Positions 26,205 through 34,150 of a stretch of 64,000 nt of DNA are shown here, one piece after another. Each line of letters begins with the position of its first letter. The stretch's first letter is position 1. Under the pieces are notes generated by a model that saw only the letters and a list, made by a program, of their open reading frames with translations, had not been told where the DNA came from and did not search any database. The stretch covers positions 4,308,501 through 4,372,500 of the forward strand of contig NZ_JAQNDO010000001.1 of the NCBI RefSeq assembly GCF_028369105.1. Direction: 5' to 3'. Made by a program: the position numbers and the translations under genes. Source of the stretch: Polyangium mundeleinium. Its GTDB lineage: Bacteria; Myxococcota_A; Polyangia; Polyangiales; Polyangiaceae.

Positions 26205-26945
26205 TGCCGGCGTCGAGCGCCGCGCTGCCACAATGCCCGAGGCCGGCGAGCTGGGGCCGGCGTCGAGCGCTGCGCCGTCTCGATGCACGAGGCTGACGAG
26301 CACGAGACCGGGCGCGCCCTGCTCGCCGGGGTCGGTCGCGACGCACCCGCCCCCATGCAGGGCAGGCGCGTTCACGCGGTCGAGCGCGGTCACGGCCGCG
26401 AGACCTCGGGGGAGATTTCGACGCTCGCCGCTCGCCGCGCCGCCTCGATGCACGAGGCCGACGAGCACGAGGCCGACGAGCACGAGGCCGACGTCGAGCA
26501 CGAGGCCGACGTCCAGGGCGACGAGCACGAGGCCCACGTTGAGCCCGAGGCCGACGACCTGGGGCCGGCGTCCAGGGCGACGAGCACGAGGCCGGCGTCG
26601 AGCGCCGCGCCGCCTCGATGCACGAGGCCGGCGAGCTGGGGCCGGCGTCCTCGGGGGTACGTCCCGACGCACCCGCCCGCGCTCGATGCACACGAGCGAG
26701 AGCGCGCGTGCGGGCGTGTGTCGCGACAAGCTTTTTGGCCGAATTATGGCCGCTCGACCCCCCCGCATGCGGGGGTGGCCAAAATTCGACGTCGAGCGCG
26801 GTCATGGCCGCGAGAGACCTCGGGGAAGATTTCGCCGCCCGACGCTCGCCGCCTCGATGCCCGAGGCCGACGAGTTGGGGCCGGCGAGCACGAGGCCGGT
26901 GAACACGAGCGCTGGCGCGCGCTGGCGAGCGCTGGCGGGCTCGAC
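26205..26945. repeat. A-type array, block 2
   Basis: Contains the same module set as block 1, with a run of consecutive 15-bp CGAGGCCGACGAGCA units near 26455-26510 and a second copy of the 165-bp E module (about 26639-26805). It ends within two bases of the stop codon of the island 2 gene. Confidence 0.85.
26733..26784. other. Nested array hairpin, copy 4 (E form)
   Basis: TTTTGGCC (26733-26740) pairs with GGCCAAAA (26777-26784) around the CCCCGCATGCGGGG inner palindrome. It is followed by TTCGACGTCGAGCGCGGTC, as in copy 3. Confidence 0.75.
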
Positions 26946-26946
26946 C

Positions 26947-27333
26947 CTAATCGATATCCGCTGCGTACCGATCCCTGATTTTACAGAATCGAACGTCGCC
27001 CGGGAAGTAGTTTATGCCCTGCTTTGCAAATGAACGGCAGGTAAAAACCCAGTCTCCAAGATCGAGTGGTAGGCGGAATAGAGTCTGTTCCACCCCGGCC
27101 TGGATTGTCACCGTTGGAAGCCCGATATGGGTGCTGTCTGGCAGGTCCTCATTTAGCGCTTCCGTCAGGCCCGCGGTGCGACACGCCGCCAGCGTTGCTC
27201 GGAGCAGTCCGACGGTTAGCACTCTGACGGGCTCTGTTGTTTCGCTCGTATCCCGGATCTCCTGGATCACGAGTTCAGGGAGTAAGAGCCAGTCGCTTAC
27301 GGTATTGGGGGCCACGTCCGCCATCGCTGGCAT
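26947..27333 (-). CDS. Unknown 128-residue protein, island 2 within arrays
   Basis: I chose the ATG at 27333: the open frame runs to 27366, but that extension reads into array sequence from a TTG. The protein (DWLLLPELVIQEIRDTSETT, then VRVLTVGLLRATLAACRTAG) appears globular and is not recognised; it includes LPLDLGDWVFTCRSFAKQG near its end. The stop codon abuts the left array, and only about 30 bp separate the start from the right array, so any promoter must lie in or next to repeat sequence. Confidence 0.6.
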   Translation of the reverse strand: MPAMADVAPNTVSDWLLLPELVIQEIRDTSETTEPVRVLTVGLLRATLAACRTAGLTEALNEDLPDSTHIGLPTVTIQAGVEQTLFRLPLDLGDWVFTCRSFAKQGINYFPGDVRFCKIRDRYAADID

Positions 27334-27366
27334 TGTAGCCGTGGGAACGACGAACACGAGGCCCAA

Positions 27367-28715
27367 GTAGAGCGCCGCGCCGTCAACCGCGGTTACGACC
27401 GCCAGACCTCGGAAAGGCTTCGGCGCTCACCCCGCCGCTCGACGCTCGCGCGGCGAGCTCGCCGCGCCGCCTCGATATGCCCGAGGCCGACGAGTTGGGG
27501 CCGGCGAGCAGGGCGACAAGCCCGAGGCCGGCGTCGAGCGCCGCCCCTCGATGAACCCGCCCCCCACGTCGGGCCCGCGGATTTACGCGGTCAAGCGCGG
27601 TCACTGTCGCGAGACCTCGGGGAAGATTTCGCCGCTCGCCGCTCGCCGCGCCGCCTCGATGCCCGAGGCCGACGAGCCCGAGGCCGACGTCGAGCGCCGC
27701 GCCCCTCGATGGCCCCGGGGTCGGTCGCGACGCACCCGCCCCCCACGTCGAGCCCGCGGATTTACGCGGTCGAGCGCGGTCACGGCCGCGAGACCTCGGG
27801 GGAGATTTCGACGCTCGCCGCGCCGCCTCGATGCCCGAGGCCGGCGAGCTCGTCGCGCCCCTCGACGCGCACCCGCCCCCCACGTCGGGCCCGCGGATCT
27901 ACGCGGTCGAGCGCGGTCACGGCCGCGAGACCTCGGGGGAGATTCCGCCGCTCGCCGCGCCGCCTCGATGCCGAGGCCGACGAGCACGAGTCGCACGTCG
28001 AGCCCAAGGCCGACGAGCTGGGGCCGGCGTCCAAGGCGACGAGCACGAGGCGCACGTCGAGCGCCACGCCCCTCGATGGCCTCGGGGTCGGTCGCGACGC
28101 ACCCGCCCCCCACGTCGAGCCCGCGGATTTACGCGGTCGAGCGCGGTCATGGCCGCGAGACCTCGGGGAGATTTCGACCCTCGACCCTCGCCGCGCGCCG
28201 CCTCGATGCACCCGCCCCCACGTCGAGCCCGCGGATTTACGCGGTCGAGCGCGGTCACGGCCGCGAGACCTCGGGGGAGATTTCGACCCTCGACCCTCGC
28301 CGCGCCGCCCGAGGCCGGCGAGCTCGTCGCGCCCCTCGACGCACCCGCCCCCCACGTCGGGCCCGCGGATCTACGCGGTCGAGCGCGGTTACGGCCGCGA
28401 GACCTCGGGGGAGATTGCGCCGCTCGCCGCGCCGCCTCGATGCCCGAGGCCGACGAGCACGAGGCCCACGTCGAGCCCGAGGCCGACGAGCTGGGGCCGG
28501 CGTCCAGGCCGACGAGCACGAGGCGCACGTCGAGCGCCGCGCCCCTCGATGGCCTCGGGGTCGGTCGCGACGCACCCGCCCCCCACGTCGAGCCCGCGGA
28601 TTTACGCGGTCGAGCGCGGTCACGGCGGCGAGACCTCGCGGAAGATTTCGCCGCTCGCCGCCGTCCGCCTCCTCTATGCCCGAGGCCGGCGAGCCGGGGC
28701 GAAAACCTGCCGCCG
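27367..28715. repeat. A-type array, block 3
   Basis: Seven core modules are visible at about 27590, 27768, 27905, 28136, 28240, 28378 and 28609. Variants such as GATTTCGACCCTCGACCCTCG replace the usual CGCTCGCC runs. No coding signal was found. Confidence 0.85.
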
Positions 28716-28724
28716 CTAAAGAGA

Positions 28725-29372
28725 TTATTCTATCGATGTATTGCAGCGCAAACAGGAATACACGATGGTTTCGAGGCCCCATTCTCCCTCGTCGCCAGAT
28801 AACAAGGCAGCCTCATAGTCGGCCTCCTGGCCCTCGGTAGCGTCGTCGTCGAGATCTGCCATTTCATGCACAATCCTGACAGACAATGCCCCCCCGCATT
28901 TGTCGCATGTCGGCTTGGTATCGGGCTCACTCCCGCGATCAGATTTCGCCGCGGCAGTGTTCGTTTCCACGCCGCCCCGCTGCCCTATGCCGGTCTTCTT
29001 GGACGCGGCTGCTTTCTTCTTCGCCGTGGCGGTCTTCTTTGCCGCGCCGCCCTTCTTCTTCGCCGTGGCGGTCTTCTTTGCCGTGGCGGTCTTCTTTGCC
29101 GCGCCGGTCTTTTCCTTCGCCGTGGCAGTCTTCTTCGCCGTGGCGGTCTTCTTTGCCGCGCCGCCCTTCTTCTTCGCCGTGGCGGTCTTCTTTGCCGTGG
29201 CGGTCTTCTTTGCCGCGCCGGTCTTTTCCTTCGCCGTGGCAGTCTTCTTCGTCGTGGCGGTCTTCTTCGCCGTGGCGGTCTTCTTTGCCGTGGCGGTCTT
29301 CTTTGCCGCGCCGGCCTTCTTCGCTGTGCCGGTCGCCTCTTTTGGTGTTGTCCTGCGCGGGGAGTTACGCAT
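28725..29372 (-). CDS. Histone-H1-like Lys/Ala/Thr-repeat protein with zinc-ribbon tail, island 3
   Basis: 215 residues from the ATG at 29372 (a GTG at 29381 is in frame). Residues about 10-135 are KKTATAKK-type repeats with a longer internal period (KTATAKEKTGAAKK / KTATAKKKGGAAKK), giving a strongly basic, disordered, DNA-binding-like tail as in AlgP or bacterial H1-like proteins. The C-terminal part carries CDKC and CLRC about 50 residues apart, a probable zinc ribbon, with an acidic stretch between them. It may compact DNA or bind RNA. It is bounded on both sides by A-type arrays. Confidence 0.7.
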   Translation of the reverse strand: MRNSPRRTTPKEATGTAKKAGAAKKTATAKKTATAKKTATTKKTATAKEKTGAAKKTATAKKTATAKKKGGAAKKTATAKKTATAKEKTGAAKKTATAKKTATAKKKGGAAKKTATAKKKAAASKKTGIGQRGGVETNTAAAKSDRGSEPDTKPTCDKCGGALSVRIVHEMADLDDDATEGQEADYEAALLSGDEGEWGLETIVYSCLRCNTSIE

Positions 29373-29409
29373 ATCGCACACACTGATATAGACATACGGT
29401 CGCCGTCAA

Positions 29410-30080
29410 GGTGGAGCGCGGTCACGGCCACGCCGTCCGCCTCGATGTCCGAGGCCGGCGAGCAGGGCGACGAGCACGAGGCGCACGTTGAGCGCTGCGC
29501 CCCTCGATGGCCTCGGGGTCGGTCGCGACCCGCCCGCCCCCACGTCGAGCCCGCGGATTTACGCGGTCGAGCGCGGTCACGGCCGCGAGACCTCGGGGGA
29601 GATTTCGCCGCTCGCCGCTCGCCGCGCGCCGCCTCGATGCACCCGCCCCCCACGTCGAGCCCGCGGATTTACGCGGTCGAGCGCGGTCACGGCCGCGAGA
29701 CCTCGAGGACGATTTCGACGCTCGCCGCGCCGTCCGCCTCGATGCCCAAGGCCGGCGAGCAGGGCGACGAGCGCGAGGCGCACGTCGAGCGCCGGGCCCC
29801 TCGATGGCCCTGGGGTCGGTCGCGACGCACCCGCCCCCACGTCGAGCCCGCGGATCTACGCGGTCGACGAGCGCGGTCACGGCTGCGAGACCTCGGGGGA
29901 GATTTCGACCCTCGCCGCGCCGCCTCGATGCACGAGGCCGACGTCGAGCACGAGGCCGACGAGCTGGGGCCGGCGTTCAGGGCGACGAGCACGAGGCCGG
30001 CGTCGAGCGCCGCGCCCCCTCGATGCCCGAGGCCGACGAGCTGGGGCCGGCGTCCTCGGGGGTACGTCCCGACGCACCCG
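29410..30080. repeat. A-type array, block 4
   Basis: Four core modules (about 29417, 29566, 29675, 29862). The last recognisable unit is the first 35 bp of the E module (GGTACGTCCCGACGCACCCG), cut off at 30080 where unrelated sequence begins. Confidence 0.8.
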
Positions 30081-30104
30081 GAAGTGTACCGATCGGAGAT
30101 GAGA

Positions 30105-30600
30105 CCAATGCTCAGCTCCCGCCCCGGGAGATGGGAGCGGAGCAGGCTGAGAGAGCCCCGGGACCAAGATTCCCGCGTGGTTACAAACGGCGCGGGAGAG
30201 GATGTCCCAGAGCCGCTCTTTCAGCTCCTCCGATCCGACCACACGCGCGAGGTCGTGCGCGCAGCCTGCTCGGTCGAGAGCACCGCGGGGAGGCTGTCCG
30301 GGGTCTCGTCATGGCCCTCAGTCCTGGTCGTGCTCGGGCATGACGCGCCTCCCTTCCGCTTCGGGGGCGTCACGAGGGAGAGCGCAGGCGCTTTGCGGGG
30401 CGGCGCCTTCCCGGCGAGGGCATCGTCGAGCGACAAGCCCACGGCGCGCGCGATGCTCCGGGCCAGCGCCATGTTGCCGGGGTTCGTGCCGTCCAGGAAC
30501 GCGAGGTCCATGGACCGGCGGAAGCTCAGGAGGTGAGCGACCTTCGTCCACGTCCCGTGCGTTGGGGTGCCCTCGGAGCACGTCCGGGAGAGCTGCTACA
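30105..30600 (-). pseudogene. Degenerate XRE-like regulator fragment
   Basis: A frame ending at 30221 reads TWTKVAHLLSFRRSMDLAFL then NMALARSIARAVGLSLDDAL, reminiscent of XRE-type proteins (a helix then ARALGLSLDDLLAG). It lacks a start codon: an in-frame TAG precedes it near 30600. The end shifts frame near 30240, after which ELKERLWDILSRAV continues in another phase. The gene is therefore probably truncated and frameshifted. The remaining bases to 30815 resemble the upstream region of the FG-GAP gene at 33.9-34.1 kb. Confidence 0.45.
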
Positions 30601-30815
30601 TGTAGGAGGCCATGCGCCCTAGCCCCCTGCGGAAGGCCTCACGCTCGAGCCCTGGCGGACTCCTGCGCCTCGCTGGGCTGCCTCCCTCGATGGGCGCGCG
30701 CCCGAAGGTGTTGTCGGCCAGCACGAGAATGTGGCCGTATGAGAGATCACGGTGAAGAGGATGTACGAGGATCGATCGCGGAAGGTTACTTTTCGCGTTC
30801 CGATTTTACGTGTCG

Positions 30816-33800
30816 CTATGGCAAGCAGGCATTGAACAGCACGCTTACCGTGCTTCCGCCCGCGACCACGAGATCGGGTCTGCCATCGAAGTTCAAGTCT
30901 GCCGCTGCGACCGACTGAGGAGACGAGCCCGTGACGTAGTTGACCGCGGCGGCGAAGGTGCCGTTGCCCTGATTCAGCAGCACGCTCAGGGTGGAGTCGC
31001 CCGAGTTTGCAACGGCGAGGTCGAGCTTGCCATCGCTATTGAGGTCCGCTGCCGTGATCGAAGAGGGACCGAGGCCCGCAGCGTAGTTGAAGGCGGCGGC
31101 GAAGGTCCCGTCGCCTTGGTTCTGCAGCACGCGCACGTTGTTGCTGTTGGCATTCGCGACGGCGAGGTCAGCCTTGCCATCGCCGTTCAGATCCGCCGCC
31201 GCGACCGACTGGGGGTTCGAGCCCGCAGCATAGTGGACCGCGGCGGCGAAGGTGCCGTTGCCCTGGTTCAGCAGCACGCTCACGTTGTCGCTGCCGACGT
31301 TCACGACGGCGAGGTCAGGCTTGCCATCGCCGTTCAGGTCCGCCGTCGCGACCAAATAGGGGCCCGAGCCCGCAGCGTAGTGGACCGCGGCGGCGAAGGT
31401 GCCGTTGCCCTGGTTCAGCAGCACGCTCACGTTGTCGCTGCCGACGTTCACGACGGCGAGGTCGGGCTTGCCGTCGCCGTTCAGGTCCGCCGTCGCGACC
31501 GAATAGGGGCTCGAGCCCGCAGCGTAGTTGACCGCGGCGGCGAAGGTGCCGTTGCCCTGGTTCTGCAGCACGCTCACGTTGTTGCTGTTGGCGTTCGCGA
31601 CGGCGAGGTCAGCCTTGCCATCGCCGTTCAGGTCCGCCGTCGCGACCGACAGGGGGTTCGAGCCCGCAGCGTAGTGGACCGCGGCGGCGAAGGTGCCGTT
31701 GCCCTGGTCCAGCAGCACGCTCACGTTGTTGTTGCTAGCCGCGTTCGCGACGGCGAGGTCAGGCTTGCCATCGCCGTTTAGGTCCGCCACCGCGACCGAA
31801 TAGGGGTTCGAGCCCGCAGCGTAGTTGACCGCGGCGGCGAAGGTGCCGTTGCCCTGGTTCAGCAGCACGCTCACGTTGCCGCTGTAGCTGCTGGAGTTCG
31901 CGACGGCGAGGTCGGGCTTGCCATCGCCGTTCAGATCCGCCGTCGCGACCGACCAGGGGCTCGTGCCCGCAGCGTAGTTGACCGCGGCGGCGAAGGTGCC
32001 GTTGCCCTGGTTCACCAGCACGCTCACGTTGTTATTACTCTGGTTCGCGACAGCGAGGTCAGGCTTGCCATCGCCGTTCAGATCCGCCGTCGCGACCGAA
32101 AAGGGGTTCGAGCCCGCAGCATAGTGGACCGCGGCGGCGAAGGTGCCGTTGCCCTGGTTCAGCAGCACGCTCACGTTGTTGCTGTTTTGGTTCGCGACGG
32201 CGAGGTCAGGCTTGCCATCGCCGTTCAGGTCCGCCGCCGCGACCGACAGGGGGTTCGAGCCCGCAGCATAGTTGACCGCGGTGGCGAAGGTGCCGTTGCC
32301 CTGGTTCAGCAGCACGCTCACGTTGTTGCTGTTTTGGTTCGCGACGGCGAGGTCAGGCTTGCCATCGCCGTTCAGGTCCGCCGCCGCGACCGACAGGGGG
32401 TTCGAGCCCGCAGCATAGTTGACCGCGGCGGCGAAGGTGCCGTTGCCCTGGTTCAGCAGCACGCTCACGTTGTTGCTGTTTCGGTTCGCGACGGCGAGGT
32501 CAGGCTTGCCATCGCTGTTCAGGTCCGCCGTCGCGACCGAAGAGGGGCCCGAGCCCGCAGGGTAGTGGACCGCGGCGGCGAAGGTGCCGTTGCCCTGGTT
32601 CAGCAGCACGCTCACGTTGTGGCTGCCGAAGTTCGCGACGGCGAGGTCAGGCTTGCCATCGCCATTCAGGTCCGCCTCCGCGACCGAAGAGGGGCCCGAG
32701 CCCGCAGGGTAGTGGACCGCGGCGGCGAAGGTGCCGTTGCCCTGGTTCAGCAGCACGCTCACGTTGCTGTTTTGGTTCGCGACGGCGAGGTCAGGCTTGC
32801 CATCGCCGTTCAGGTCCGCCGCCACAGCGGAACGTGGGGATGCGCCTACGGTCGACGCTGGAGGGCCGGGGAGCCCAAGCACCCCCGTGCACGGGGGTGC
32901 GACGCACGCCCCAGCGACGCAGGTCGCGCCCCCATTGCAGAGGGGGTTCCCAGCGATGCAAATGCCAGCCTGGCAAGTGTCGGTCGGGGTGCAAGCGTCA
33001 CCATCATCGCAGGCGGAGCCGTTCGCCTTCGCCGGGTGGTTCGGCACCCCCGAGGTGCACACATCGTCCGTGCAGTCGTCCCCGTCGTCCGCAGGCGGAT
33101 CGTTGTCCTCGGGGCTATTGGAGACATTGCCGTTGCCATCGCATACCGCCTGATTACAATCGCCCACCACTTGCGCCGCGATGACCGTGCCCGCCGCGGT
33201 ATACGAGACACCACACACGTTGTCCACGCAGGTGCGCGTCTTGCACTCATCATCGACGCCAGCGCAATCGCTCGGCTGGATGCAGCCGACGCACTTGCCA
33301 GCGCCATCACAGAGGAGCGGCTTCTCCTGCGACATCCCGCACGTCGTGCCCTGCGGTTCGAACGCATTCGAGGCTACCCCGCCGCTGCATGTGTCTTTGG
33401 TGCAGGGGTTGTTGTCGTCGGGAAGATCGCTGTCGTTGTGCTGATACGTGATTCCGCCTTGACCGTCGCACACGGCCTGCCTGCAATCGCCCACTGTCTG
33501 TGCAGGCAGAGCGGTACCGAACGCGGTAAAGCTGACGCCGCACTGTCCGTCGGTGCACGTGCGCTTCTGGCATGCGTCGTCCGTGCCCGGGCAATCCGCG
33601 GGGGCGAGACACGCGACGCAGTGGCCCATGCCGTCGCACCGGGTGCCGCCCATCGTGCACATGGTTCCGGCCGCAGCCGGCTTGTTCACCGGAGTGCCAC
33701 CCTCGCAGAGAGCCTCCGTGCAGGGGTCACCGTCATCGACGGGCGTGCAGGAACCACCGCCGCTGCCTCCGTCGAAGGGATGATAGTCGTTGTCGAGCCC

Positions 33801-33881
33801 GAGCACCGTCGTGCAGCCCCAGGCGGTCACCAGGAGCAACACGACACACAGTCCCAGCATCCGCTGGACGATCGGCGTCAT
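30816..33881 (-). CDS. FG-GAP/VCBS-repeat lipoprotein with Cys-rich N-terminal domain
   Basis: I chose the ATG at 33881: GAGGAG lies 9 nt upstream, whereas it directly abuts the first ATG (33890). The signal peptide ends in the lipobox TAWGC (C23). About 300 residues of Cys-rich repeats follow (CTKDTCSGGV, CKTRTCVDNVCGV), then about 14 FG-GAP/VCBS blades of about 46 residues with the Ca2+-loop DLNGDGKPDLAV and NQGNGTFAAAV. Such propellers bind ligands or matrix at the cell surface. It is a tandem paralogue of the gene at 34151, sharing nearly identical signal peptide, blade and upstream sequences. Confidence 0.88.
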   Translation of the reverse strand: MTPIVQRMLGLCVVLLLVTAWGCTTVLGLDNDYHPFDGGSGGGSCTPVDDGDPCTEALCEGGTPVNKPAAAGTMCTMGGTRCDGMGHCVACLAPADCPGTDDACQKRTCTDGQCGVSFTAFGTALPAQTVGDCRQAVCDGQGGITYQHNDSDLPDDNNPCTKDTCSGGVASNAFEPQGTTCGMSQEKPLLCDGAGKCVGCIQPSDCAGVDDECKTRTCVDNVCGVSYTAAGTVIAAQVVGDCNQAVCDGNGNVSNSPEDNDPPADDGDDCTDDVCTSGVPNHPAKANGSACDDGDACTPTDTCQAGICIAGNPLCNGGATCVAGACVAPPCTGVLGLPGPPASTVGASPRSAVAADLNGDGKPDLAVANQNSNVSVLLNQGNGTFAAAVHYPAGSGPSSVAEADLNGDGKPDLAVANFGSHNVSVLLNQGNGTFAAAVHYPAGSGPSSVATADLNSDGKPDLAVANRNSNNVSVLLNQGNGTFAAAVNYAAGSNPLSVAAADLNGDGKPDLAVANQNSNNVSVLLNQGNGTFATAVNYAAGSNPLSVAAADLNGDGKPDLAVANQNSNNVSVLLNQGNGTFAAAVHYAAGSNPFSVATADLNGDGKPDLAVANQSNNNVSVLVNQGNGTFAAAVNYAAGTSPWSVATADLNGDGKPDLAVANSSSYSGNVSVLLNQGNGTFAAAVNYAAGSNPYSVAVADLNGDGKPDLAVANAASNNNVSVLLDQGNGTFAAAVHYAAGSNPLSVATADLNGDGKADLAVANANSNNVSVLQNQGNGTFAAAVNYAAGSSPYSVATADLNGDGKPDLAVVNVGSDNVSVLLNQGNGTFAAAVHYAAGSGPYLVATADLNGDGKPDLAVVNVGSDNVSVLLNQGNGTFAAAVHYAAGSNPQSVAAADLNGDGKADLAVANANSNNVRVLQNQGDGTFAAAFNYAAGLGPSSITAADLNSDGKLDLAVANSGDSTLSVLLNQGNGTFAAAVNYVTGSSPQSVAAADLNFDGRPDLVVAGGSTVSVLFNACLP

Positions 33882-34150
33882 CAATCCCATCTCCTCGCCC
33901 CCCGTGGGGAGGCATTCCCGTCGATGCTCGACCAGACCGCCTGCCGCGTCAAGGCAGCCGGATCGAAGGCCTCCCGGTCGAGCCCTGGCGGACGCCTGTG
34001 CCTCGCGGGGCTACCTCCCTCGCTGGGGGCGCGCCCGAAGGTGGGGTCGGCCAGCACGAGGATGTGGCCGTTAGAGGGATTAGCGTGAATGAGGATGTAC
34101 GAGTAGCGTTCGCGGAAGGTTACTTTTCGCTTTAACGCTTTTACATGCCG

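Noticed and set aside
22560-30080. CRISPR-like repeats
   Set aside because: Repeat units are 15-200 bp with irregular order and no unique spacers of constant length; no cas genes are nearby.
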